Source of the DNA: an uncultured Eubacteriales bacterium
GTDB taxonomy: Bacteria > Bacillota > Clostridia > UMGS1810
NCBI GenBank assembly: GCA_900555295.1
Contig: USKN01000011.1
Span: forward strand, 1-21,203
Direction: 5' to 3'
Length of the DNA: 21,203 bases
Positions 6,946-14,001 of the stretch are shown one piece after another (position 1 is the stretch's first letter; each line of letters opens with the position of its first letter). Made by a program: the position numbers and the translations under genes. The notes under the pieces are model-generated. The model was not told the origin of the DNA. It worked only from the letters and a program-made list of their open reading frames with translations, and did no database searches.

Positions 6946-8133
6946 ATGAGCTTAAACAACACACCGAGCGCAAACAGAGTACACATAGGTTTTTTTGGCA
7001 GGCGAAACGCGGGCAAATCAAGCGTTGTCAATGCGGTAACGGGACAAAAACTGTCAATAGTATCAGACGTATTGGGTACAACAACCGACCCTGTTTTAAA
7101 ATCTATGGAACTTTTACCTATAGGCCCTGTTGTAATTATAGATACACCGGGATTTGATGATGAGGGCACTTTGGGCGAAATGCGCATAGAAAAAACAAAA
7201 CAAATTTTAAATAAAACAGATGTTGCGGTTTTAATTGTTGACTCACAAACGGGAATAAGCGACTGTGACAGCCAACTCATTGAAATTTTTAAGCAAAAAA
7301 ACATACCGTATATAACGGTATATAATAAAAGCGATTTAGCAAAAGCCAAAACAACTTTGGAAAACGAAATAACCGTTTCGGCAAAAGACAATACAAACAT
7401 TTTTGAACTTAAAGAACTTATAGGAAAGCTTGCCAAAGACGACAGCAACAAAAAAATTATAGGCGATAAATTAAATACATCGGATATAGTTGTACTTGTA
7501 ACACCCATAGACGAAGCGGCGCCTAAAGGCAGAATGATATTGCCGCAAATGCAAACTATACGCGATGTACTCGACAAACACGCAATTTGTGCCGTTACAC
7601 AAACCGAACAGCTTGCCGATACTCTTAACTCTTTTAAAAATCCGCCCAAAATGGTAATTTGCGACAGCCAGGCATTTGAAACCGTTAAACAAATTGTACC
7701 CGACAATATACCGCTTACATCATTTTCTATTTTGTTTGCACGCTTTAAAGGTGTGTTAAATACTGCGGCAAAAGGCGCAAAATGTATAGATAAACTTTGC
7801 GATGGCGACACCGTTTTAATATGTGAGGGGTGTACGCACCACAGACAATGCAACGATATAGGAACGGTAAAACTGCCAAATTGGATTAAAAGGCGCACTC
7901 AAAAGCAGCTTAATTTTGAGTTTACCTCGGGCGGCGAATTTCCCGATGATTTATCAAAATATGCTCTTGTTATACACTGCGGAGGCTGTATGCTCAATGA
8001 GCGCGAAATGATATACCGCCAAAGAAAAGCGGAAGAAAATAATATAAACTATACAAATTACGGAACGGCTATTGCATATATGAACGGTATACTTGAGCGC
8101 AGTACAAGTATATTCCCCGAACTTGAAATATAA
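6946..8133 (+). CDS. hydF: [FeFe]-hydrogenase H-cluster maturation GTPase HydF
   Basis: Scaffold that receives the 2Fe subcluster built by HydE and HydG and delivers it to apo-[FeFe]-hydrogenase. The protein has 395 residues from the ATG at 6946, which has AGAAGG (6932-6937) eight bases upstream; an in-frame extension to 6901 has no better site and adds a non-homologous stretch. Residues 1-165 are the GTPase domain: P-loop GRRNAGKS 18-25, DTPG 66-69 and NKSD 127-130. A dimerisation domain follows. The C-terminal cluster domain shows C296-x-H298 and H344-C345-G-G-C348, the CxH...HCxxC signature that holds the 4Fe-4S cluster. Its presence predicts an [FeFe] hydrogenase in the genome, but hydE, hydG and a hydrogenase are not in this window. 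Confidence 0.95.
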   Translation: MSLNNTPSANRVHIGFFGRRNAGKSSVVNAVTGQKLSIVSDVLGTTTDPVLKSMELLPIGPVVIIDTPGFDDEGTLGEMRIEKTKQILNKTDVAVLIVDSQTGISDCDSQLIEIFKQKNIPYITVYNKSDLAKAKTTLENEITVSAKDNTNIFELKELIGKLAKDDSNKKIIGDKLNTSDIVVLVTPIDEAAPKGRMILPQMQTIRDVLDKHAICAVTQTEQLADTLNSFKNPPKMVICDSQAFETVKQIVPDNIPLTSFSILFARFKGVLNTAAKGAKCIDKLCDGDTVLICEGCTHHRQCNDIGTVKLPNWIKRRTQKQLNFEFTSGGEFPDDLSKYALVIHCGGCMLNEREMIYRQRKAEENNINYTNYGTAIAYMNGILERSTSIFPELEI

Positions 8134-8150
8134 AGCGCAAATAAATATAA

Positions 8151-8194
8151 AACGCGGTGCGGCAAAGTAAAAAAACATTTTGCCGCACCGCGTT
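8151..8194. terminator. Convergent terminator between hydF and mreB
   Basis: A 16-bp perfect stem: AACGCGGTGCGGCAAA at 8151-8166 pairs with 8179-8194, closing a 12-base A-rich loop. It lies between converging genes, 17 bases after the hydF stop and 15 bases past the mreB stop, and probably serves both strands. The T-tracts beyond the stem are modest (TCTCTTATTTG on +, TTATATTTATT on -). Confidence 0.8.
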
Positions 8195-8209
8195 CTCTTA
8201 TTTGTAATT

Positions 8210-9211
8210 TTAATTTTCTTCCGCAAACATATCCAAATGCGAAAGCGACGCTCCCGTTCCTTTGGCAACACATTCAACCGCGTCATCGGCAATGTTTACC
8301 TTTATACCCGTATGCTTTTCAAGAAGTCTGTCAAGTCCGTTAATAAGCGATCCGCCGCCCGTAAAGAGAATACCGTTTGCAATTATATCGCCCAATATTT
8401 CGGGCGGTGTAATTTCAAGTACGCTTTTTACACCGTTTACAATTGTAAGAGCCGGTTCGGCAAGCGCCTCCATCATTTCGGTTGATGTAATGGATATTTT
8501 GTCGGGCATACCGGTTTTAAGACTTCTGCCCTTTATTACCATTGTTTCAGTTTCAAGTTTTGGGAACACACAGCCAATTGTTTTTTTGGCTTCCTCGGCG
8601 GTTCTATCCCCTATTACCAAACCGTAATTTTTGCGTACATACTTTATAACTGCCTGGTCAAACTCATCGCCCGCAACTTTAATGGAATCGTGTACCACAA
8701 TACCGCCGAGCGAAATAACCGCAATATCGCACGTACCTCCGCCGATATCCACAACCATTGTACCCTCGGGACGAGAAATATCAACACCCGCACCTATTGC
8801 GGCGGCAATTGGTTCTTCTATTAAATATGCTCTCCTTGCACCTGCGCTCTTTGTAGCGTCTATAACCGACTTTTTTTCAACCGCCGTTACAATACTCGGC
8901 ACGCATACCACTACATTTGGCTTAATAATAGAGCGCGGACTTACTTTACCCAAAAGATATTTAATCATTATTTCCGTTGTTTCGTAATCGGAAATCACAC
9001 CGCTTTTAAGCGGACGGATTGCAACAATGTTTGACGGCGTTCTGCCTATCATTTTTTTTGCGGCGTCGCCTACCGCAAGAACGGTATTTGTGTTTTTATC
9101 TATAGCAACAACACTCGGTTCGTCAAGCACAATACCCTTGTTTTTTACATATACAAGAATAGTGGCTGTGCCCAAATCTATTCCGATGTCCTGACCTTTC
9201 CAAAAAGACAT
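8210..9211 (-). CDS. mreB: MreB/Mbl-family actin homologue (rod-shape determining)
   Basis: Cytoplasmic, membrane-associated actin homologue that guides lateral wall synthesis. The 333-residue length is typical. Actin-fold motifs: phosphate-1 loop DIGIDLGTA at about 8-16, EEPIAAAIGAG in the middle, phosphate-2 VVDIGGGTCD and the adenosine motif GILFTGGGS near the end. It starts at ATG 9211 (reading left) with GGAGGT (9219-9224 on +) seven bases upstream. mreC, mreD and minD are not adjacent, so this is a solitary copy such as Mbl or MreBH, and it may be a paralogue rather than the main MreB. The sequence alone does not say which. Confidence 0.93.
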   Translation of the reverse strand: MSFWKGQDIGIDLGTATILVYVKNKGIVLDEPSVVAIDKNTNTVLAVGDAAKKMIGRTPSNIVAIRPLKSGVISDYETTEIMIKYLLGKVSPRSIIKPNVVVCVPSIVTAVEKKSVIDATKSAGARRAYLIEEPIAAAIGAGVDISRPEGTMVVDIGGGTCDIAVISLGGIVVHDSIKVAGDEFDQAVIKYVRKNYGLVIGDRTAEEAKKTIGCVFPKLETETMVIKGRSLKTGMPDKISITSTEMMEALAEPALTIVNGVKSVLEITPPEILGDIIANGILFTGGGSLINGLDRLLEKHTGIKVNIADDAVECVAKGTGASLSHLDMFAEEN

Positions 9212-9243
9212 AATTTTTACCTCCGAATTATTCGTATATACTT

Positions 9244-9271
9244 ATTATACAATATATTTTAAAATTATCAA
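9244..9271 (-). promoter_or_regulatory. Promoter of the mreB-type gene
   Basis: On the minus strand, TTGATA (9266-9271) and TATAAT (9244-9249) are separated by 16 bases, 20 bases upstream of the GGAGGT ribosome binding site. It is divergent from the MATE gene promoter, about 70 bases away. Confidence 0.68.
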
Positions 9272-9339
9272 TAGTTAAAACGAATTTTTTTAAATTTTTG
9301 GTATTTTTTTGCGTTTTTTTATTATTTGTTATTTTTTTC

Positions 9340-9368
9340 TTGACAAACTCGCCCTACAATGTTAAAAT
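9340..9368 (+). promoter_or_regulatory. Promoter of the MATE-Nudix operon
   Basis: TTGACA at 9340-9345 and TAAAAT at 9363-9368 with a 17-base spacer. This predicts a start near 9375 and therefore an untranslated leader of about 105 bases, which is long for this genome and is where the structured element lies. Confidence 0.68.
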
Positions 9369-9378
9369 AATTAAAAAT

Positions 9379-9466
9379 AAAAAAAAATTGCCACCGGGTA
9401 ACAGACATAATATGTCGAATTGTATCGTTAGGTCTTTGAAGATACAATATCGGCATTTTTTATTTG
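9379..9466 (+). promoter_or_regulatory. Structured leader RNA upstream of the MATE gene, unassigned
   Basis: Three helices can be drawn. An outer stem pairs TGCC (9389-9392) with GGCA (9452-9455) and continues past one mismatch into an A-run/T-run duplex. Inside it are a small hairpin GACAT-AAT-ATGTC (9404-9416) and an 8-bp stem ATTGTATC/GATACAAT (9419-9426 with 9441-9448) around a 14-base loop. The outer stem ends right at the GGGAGG ribosome binding site (9466-9471), so folding could gate transcription or translation. It does not match the riboswitch consensus sequences I know. Confidence 0.45.
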
Positions 9467-9480
9467 GGAGGATAAAATAA
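9412..9480 (+). CDS. Possible 22-codon leader peptide of the MATE gene
   Basis: An ATG at 9412 opens a 22-codon frame (begins MSNCIVRSLK) whose TAA overlaps the MATE ATG as TAATG. It runs through the 8-bp hairpin and the ribosome binding site of the exporter gene. Only a poor binding site is present (GGG at 9396-9398, 13 bases upstream), and part of its start codon pairs in the small hairpin. It may be a regulatory upstream ORF or simply an accident of the leader. Confidence 0.22.
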   Translation: MSNCIVRSLKIQYRHFLFGRIK

Positions 9481-10796
9481 TGCAAACAAAAGGCAGTTTA
9501 AAGGAATTTTTTAAATATATATCGGTAAGTATAGCGGGTATGCTCGGTTTATCGTTTTACATACTTGCCGACACATATTTTATAGCGCGGGGGCTTGGTG
9601 CAAACGGACTTACGGCGCTCAATCTTGCACTGCCCGTATTTACGCTTGTAAGCGGTTTGGGGCTTATGCTCGGTATGGGCGGTTCGGTAAAGTATACCGT
9701 ATTAAAATCGCGCGGTGACGAAAAAGGCGCAAATAAAATTTTTTCGCTTACACTGATAACCGCAATTGCCGTATCCGTTGTTTTTTTGCTGTGCGGCGCC
9801 CTTTTTTCATCTCAAATTGCAATATTGCTCGGTGCCGATAAATTGGTACTTAAAATGACAAAAACATATCTTGGTATGATACTTTTATTTGCTCCCGCCT
9901 TTATGCTTAACAATACATTTATGTGCTTTGTTCGTAACGATAAAAACCCCAACCTTTCAATGTGCGCAATGCTTACGGGAAGCATTTCAAATATTATACT
10001 TGATTATGTTTTTATATTTCCGCTTAAAATGGGCATTTTCGGCGCGGTTTTTGCAACCTGCCTTGCACCGGTAATAAGTATTTTTGTGTTGTCGTTGCAT
10101 AAAATATGCAAAAAAAACACATTTCGTTTTTGTATGCCGAGCATAAAATTAAATGCGCTTGCGGGCATACTCTCTGCCGGTTTTCCGTCCTTTATTTGCG
10201 AAATATCATCGGGCATAGTTATGCTTGTATTTAACACTATAATGCTTAAACTCAAAGGAAATACGGGAGTTGCGGCATACGGAGTTATATCTAACTTATC
10301 GGTTGTGGTAATATCGGTCTTTACGGGTATTGCTCAGGGAATGCAGCCGCTTACAAGCAGAGCATACGGCAAATCAAACACGCGCCAATCGCAATTTTAT
10401 TTATATATGACGCTTATACTGTCAATGGCGGTATCTGCCGTAATGTATTCTTTTATATTTTTTAATGCGGATCTTATTACATATACTTTTAACTCTGAAA
10501 ATAATGCTGTACTTAAAAGCATTGCGCCAAATGGACTTAAAATATACTTTACGGCAATACCGTTTAATATTGTAATGTCAATTTATTTTGCATCGGTTGA
10601 AAAAAGCATACCGTCACACGTTGTATCTGTTATGCGCGGAATTGCAATTATTGTGCCGTCGGCATTTTTGCTTTCGTATTTTTTGGACGTTACGGGTGTA
10701 TGGCTGGCATTTCCCGTATCGGAATTATTAACATCCGCTGTGTGTACCGTAATTTTTATTGTTGACATAAATAAGCAAAAGATTTATAATAAATAA
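9480..10796 (+). CDS. MATE-family multidrug/Na+ antiporter (MepA-like)
   Basis: Inner-membrane exporter using a sodium or proton gradient to expel organic cations or metabolites. The 438 residues hold about 12 hydrophobic segments in two homologous halves. Early ADTYFIARGLGANGLTALNL is the characteristic first MATE helix-loop, and FMCFVRNDKNPNLSM matches the MepA-like branch. Charged loops between segments are short, as expected. GGGAGG at 9466-9471 lies eight bases before the ATG. The Nudix gene follows after 19 bases and is probably co-transcribed. No adjacent MarR- or TetR-type regulator is visible; control may instead lie in the structured leader. The substrate cannot be told from sequence. 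Confidence 0.9.
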   Translation: MQTKGSLKEFFKYISVSIAGMLGLSFYILADTYFIARGLGANGLTALNLALPVFTLVSGLGLMLGMGGSVKYTVLKSRGDEKGANKIFSLTLITAIAVSVVFLLCGALFSSQIAILLGADKLVLKMTKTYLGMILLFAPAFMLNNTFMCFVRNDKNPNLSMCAMLTGSISNIILDYVFIFPLKMGIFGAVFATCLAPVISIFVLSLHKICKKNTFRFCMPSIKLNALAGILSAGFPSFICEISSGIVMLVFNTIMLKLKGNTGVAAYGVISNLSVVVISVFTGIAQGMQPLTSRAYGKSNTRQSQFYLYMTLILSMAVSAVMYSFIFFNADLITYTFNSENNAVLKSIAPNGLKIYFTAIPFNIVMSIYFASVEKSIPSHVVSVMRGIAIIVPSAFLLSYFLDVTGVWLAFPVSELLTSAVCTVIFIVDINKQKIYNK

Positions 10797-10815
10797 AAAA
10801 CGGGGTAAATTAAAG

Positions 10816-11445
10816 ATGGATAGTAAAAATAAAGAAAAATGGCTGTCGTGGGCAGTTGAAATACAAAGCCTTGCCCAGGCAGGACTTGCATATACCGATA
10901 ATGTATACGATATTGAAAGATACGAAAGACTGCGCGAAATAGCAGCCGAAATGATAAGTGAAAAATCGGATATTCCGCTTGAAAAAGTAAAAGACCTGTT
11001 TTGCTGTGAAACAGGATATCAAACGCCAAAATTAGACACACGCGCGGCAATATTTAAAGACGGCAAAATTTTATTAACACACGAAAATAACGGAACCTGG
11101 TCGCTCCCCGGCGGTTGGTGCGATGTTACCGAATCGGTAAAATCCAACACAATAAAAGAAGTTAAAGAGGAAACGGGATTAGATGTTACGGCATTAAAAC
11201 TTATTGCGGTACAAGACAGAAACAAGCATAATCTTCCGCCATACGCTTACGGGGTATGCAAAGTTTTTGTGCTGTGCAAGCTTATCGGCGGTCACTTTGA
11301 AAAAAACATTGAAACAACCGAAATTAAATATTTTGCCCCCGATGAACTGCCCCAAAATCTTGCGATTGAAAAAACAACGGCACAGCAAATACAACTGTGC
11401 TTTAAAGCTCATAAATCCCGTGATTGGCAAACGCTGTTTGATTAA
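10816..11445 (+). CDS. Nudix hydrolase with Nudix_hydro_N domain (ADP-ribose pyrophosphatase-like)
   Basis: Predicted pyrophosphohydrolase of a nucleoside diphosphate derivative, possibly ADP-ribose. Residues 1-65 are the helical N-terminal extension (KWLSWAVEIQSLAQAGLAYT) found in the Nudix_hydro_N group; residues 70-205 are the Nudix fold. The Nudix box runs from G100 to L122 with E106, E115, E118 and E119 all present. However, the near-invariant arginine (R-E-U-x-E-E) is K114. Lysine may keep the fold but the change should be noted for activity. The start is supported by a weak GGGG (10802-10805) ten bases upstream, and the gene is 19 bases after the MATE stop. A functional link to the exporter is not obvious. 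Confidence 0.88.
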   Translation: MDSKNKEKWLSWAVEIQSLAQAGLAYTDNVYDIERYERLREIAAEMISEKSDIPLEKVKDLFCCETGYQTPKLDTRAAIFKDGKILLTHENNGTWSLPGGWCDVTESVKSNTIKEVKEETGLDVTALKLIAVQDRNKHNLPPYAYGVCKVFVLCKLIGGHFEKNIETTEIKYFAPDELPQNLAIEKTTAQQIQLCFKAHKSRDWQTLFD

Positions 11446-11456
11446 TGATAATGAGG

Positions 11457-11497
11457 GTGCGGCAAAACACAATCGTTTTACCGCACGTTCTTTTTTT
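11457..11497 (+). terminator. Terminator after the Nudix gene, convergent with gabT
   Basis: GTGCGGCAAAAC (11457-11468) pairs with GTTTTACCGCAC (11475-11486), 12 bp with one G-U, a 6-base loop, then GTTC and seven Ts. It is a good intrinsic terminator for the + strand and may also stop the long minus-strand operon. The arm sequence resembles the hydF/mreB terminator. Confidence 0.82.
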
Positions 11498-11502
11498 ATA
11501 TT

Positions 11503-12864
11503 CTATTTTTCAAGTGCCTTAACAAGTGCTTTTTCAAATATTGCAAAACCTGCTTCAAGCTGTTCGTCGGTAACAACAAGCGGACTTAAAAACCGTATAA
11601 CATTTCCGTATGTTCCGGCATTTTCCATTATAAGTCCCATATGCACCGTATTTTGAATTATTTTTGTTACAAGCTCCGGGTAAGGCTCTTTTGTTTTTTC
11701 GTCTTTTACAAATTCTATACCCACCATAGCGCCGAGTCCGCGAATATCACCCACAACGCCGTATTTTTTAAGCGACTTGTAAAACCCTTTTACTTTATTG
11801 CCTATTTGCACCGCACGTTCACAAAGATTATCGCGCTGTATAATTTCTATTACTTTGAGTGCGGACGCACATGCAAGCGGGTTTCCGCAATATGTTCCGC
11901 CTATTGTACCTGCCCGGCAGCTATCCATTATTTCACTTGACGCCGTTACCGCCGAAAGCGGAACACCGCCGGCTATTGATTTTGCCGATGTCATAATATC
12001 GGGAGCGCATCCCGCGTCTTTCCAATACTGTGACGCAAACATTTTACCCGTACGTGCAAAACCGCTTTGTACTTCGTCGGCAATAAGCAAAATACCGTAC
12101 TCGTCGCATATTTTTCTTACCGCCTTAATCCACTCAATGGGGGCAGGTACAAAACCTCCCTCACCCTGAACGGGTTCAACCACAATTGCCGCAACATACT
12201 CGGCAGGCGACGCTTCCTCAAATACGCTTTTTAATCTGTTTATGTAGTATTCAATTGCCTCATCATCGGTATACCCGTTGGGTTTACGGTATAAATACGG
12301 AAATTCGGCTCTGTATACACCGTCGGGAAACGGACCCATACCGTATGCATATGCTTTTTTTGATGTCATTGCCATTGTCATTGCGGTTCTGCCGTGAAAC
12401 GCACCCGAAAAAACAATAATATTGGGTCTTTTGGTGTATTGCTTTGCAATTTTTACGGCATTTTCGTCCGCCTCCGCACCCGAATTTACAAACATTGTTT
12501 TCTTTTTTTCACCGCGCACGGGTACAATTTTGTTCATTTTTTCCGCCAAAGCAATGTACCCCTCGTGAGTTGCAATGTTCATCATTACGTGGAAATATTT
12601 TTCGGATTGCTGTTTAACCGCCTCAATCATTTCGGGTTGTGAATATCCTACGTTTAATACTCCAACACCGCCTACCCAATCCAAAAATATATTTCCGTCG
12701 GCATCTTCAAGCATTGCGCCCTCGCCCCGTTTTGCCGCAACGGGATATACGCATTTAATGGCATTTGGAATTGAGTTCTCACGTCTTTTTATTATTTCAG
12801 CCGATTTTGGCCCCGGCAGTCCGTCGGTTATTATTTTTGGTAATTCATATCTAAGTTCCGACAT
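11503..12864 (-). CDS. gabT: 4-aminobutyrate (GABA) aminotransferase
   Basis: Class III PLP aminotransferase converting GABA plus a keto acid (usually 2-oxoglutarate) to succinate semialdehyde. 453 residues. MFVNSGAEADENAVKIAK at 124-141 is the phosphate-binding region, IADEVQSGFARTGKMF at 261-276 carries D263, and TSAKSIAGGVPLSA contains the PLP lysine K295. The AKSIAGG motif is typical of GabT rather than ornithine aminotransferase. Start ATG at 12864 with GGAG (12874-12877) nine bases upstream. It is the last gene of the nine-gene minus-strand operon, after 4hbD with a 24-base gap. In context it takes GABA made by PatA and the aldehyde dehydrogenase and hands succinate semialdehyde to 4HbD. 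Confidence 0.92.
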   Translation of the reverse strand: MSELRYELPKIITDGLPGPKSAEIIKRRENSIPNAIKCVYPVAAKRGEGAMLEDADGNIFLDWVGGVGVLNVGYSQPEMIEAVKQQSEKYFHVMMNIATHEGYIALAEKMNKIVPVRGEKKKTMFVNSGAEADENAVKIAKQYTKRPNIIVFSGAFHGRTAMTMAMTSKKAYAYGMGPFPDGVYRAEFPYLYRKPNGYTDDEAIEYYINRLKSVFEEASPAEYVAAIVVEPVQGEGGFVPAPIEWIKAVRKICDEYGILLIADEVQSGFARTGKMFASQYWKDAGCAPDIMTSAKSIAGGVPLSAVTASSEIMDSCRAGTIGGTYCGNPLACASALKVIEIIQRDNLCERAVQIGNKVKGFYKSLKKYGVVGDIRGLGAMVGIEFVKDEKTKEPYPELVTKIIQNTVHMGLIMENAGTYGNVIRFLSPLVVTDEQLEAGFAIFEKALVKALEK

Positions 12865-12888
12865 TTATATTCACTCCGTTCTTTTAAA

Positions 12889-14001
12889 TTAATAAAGATT
12901 TGTATATATTTGTGTTATTTGCTCCAAATCAAGTTTAACGTAGTTATTGGCAAGCAAACGCTGTTGATTTTTAAGTACCGACTTTGCAAATTCACTTATT
13001 TGCTCTTTTTTCATACCGTATTCGTGAAGTGCCTTTTTTTGCAATACCGACTCGTTAAGCAACTGTTCAAGACCGTTATAAACATTACATTCATCACAGC
13101 CGAGTATATCGGCAAAAATTTTATTAATCCTTGTTATTTTACCGTTTGGGGCAAGGTTCATATACATATTAAATACTCCCGTAAATACCGCGTAATTTGC
13201 CTCGCCGTGCGGTACGTGAAAAGCCGCACCCAAAGGATAGCTTAATGCGTGAACTGCGGCACAGCCTGCATTAGAAAATGCAATGCCCGCATATGTTGAC
13301 GCTTCAAGAAATTTTTTATAATCGATATTTTCGCCGTTTTTTATTTTAACATATCCGCTTAAAATGCTTTGCATAGCCGATACCGAAAACATTTCGGAAA
13401 GAGCGCTTGCCTTTGGCGACAAAAAACTTTCAACAGAGTGTATAAGTGCGTCAATTGAACTTGCGGCAAATGCTTTAAACGGCAAATCGTTTAAAAGTTC
13501 GGGAATAAGTACCGCGTCATCGGCAAAAAGTGAGTCGGACGCAAGCCCGAATTTAGTGCGGCGGTTTATAAACTCAACTATTGAAATATTTGTAATTTCA
13601 CTGCCCGTACCGCACGTTGTGGGCACTATAACAAGTTTTTTGTCTTTTTTTGCGTCAATCTCTTTATCAAAAAGTGCGTCAAGTACTTTATTGAGCGAAT
13701 TTGATACATCAAGTGCAAACAATTTTGCAATATCTGCCACCGTACCGCCGCCTACAGCTATTACACGGCTGTACGGATTTTTAATATCCGCACATATACC
13801 CTTTATCGCCTCGTCATTTGGTTCGCCAATACAATAGTTACGTATATATATAACATTGTCCGGTGTTATATTTTTAAAATACTTGCTCCATATATGCTCA
13901 CTTGTTATTACCAAATCGCCTTTGCCTATATTATACATTTCGGCAAATTCGCACGCGGTATCAAGCGATACAATTTTAGGCGCAATTTTAAATGTATGCA
14001 T
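12889..14001 (-). CDS. 4hbD: 4-hydroxybutyrate dehydrogenase (iron-containing alcohol dehydrogenase family)
   Basis: NAD-dependent reduction of succinate semialdehyde to 4-hydroxybutyrate. The 370 residues align well from memory with the Clostridium kluyveri enzyme along their whole length (VPTTCGTGSE, SSIDALIH, NAGCAAVHALSYP, FHVPHGEANY, QQRLLANNY). The nucleotide loop is GGGT at 84-87, and the metal ligands D184, H188, H251 and H265 are all present. The start codon overlaps the patA stop by one base (TAATG), with GAGGAG about 11 bases upstream inside patA. Choosing this enzyme rather than a succinate semialdehyde dehydrogenase means the pathway ends in a reduced product, as in fermentative anaerobes, instead of feeding succinate. 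Downstream activation to 4-hydroxybutyryl-CoA must be encoded elsewhere. Confidence 0.93.
   Translation of the reverse strand: MHTFKIAPKIVSLDTACEFAEMYNIGKGDLVITSEHIWSKYFKNITPDNVIYIRNYCIGEPNDEAIKGICADIKNPYSRVIAVGGGTVADIAKLFALDVSNSLNKVLDALFDKEIDAKKDKKLVIVPTTCGTGSEITNISIVEFINRRTKFGLASDSLFADDAVLIPELLNDLPFKAFAASSIDALIHSVESFLSPKASALSEMFSVSAMQSILSGYVKIKNGENIDYKKFLEASTYAGIAFSNAGCAAVHALSYPLGAAFHVPHGEANYAVFTGVFNMYMNLAPNGKITRINKIFADILGCDECNVYNGLEQLLNESVLQKKALHEYGMKKEQISEFAKSVLKNQQRLLANNYVKLDLEQITQIYTNLY

Noticed and set aside
6879..7898. 339-codon open frame on the minus strand opposite hydF
   Set aside because: It lies antisense to a gene with complete HydF motifs, its translation is Ser/Val/Ile/Leu-rich with no domain, and it is explained by codon bias of hydF keeping the opposite frame open.
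9375..9470. A known riboswitch class (purine, guanidine I-III, fluoride, yybP-ykoY, ZTP, c-di-GMP, TPP)
   Set aside because: None of the conserved sequence blocks of these classes that I can recall is present in the leader, so no class name is given.
9298..9480. 60-codon frame upstream of the MATE gene with a hydrophobic N-terminus
   Set aside because: Its first half covers the promoter at 9340-9368 and the hydrophobic stretch is simply poly-T DNA; only the last 22 codons could lie on the mapped leader, and these are reported separately.
12889..14001. Generic butanol or propanediol dehydrogenase
   Set aside because: Whole-length resemblance to C. kluyveri 4-hydroxybutyrate dehydrogenase and location next to gabT favour the specific call.
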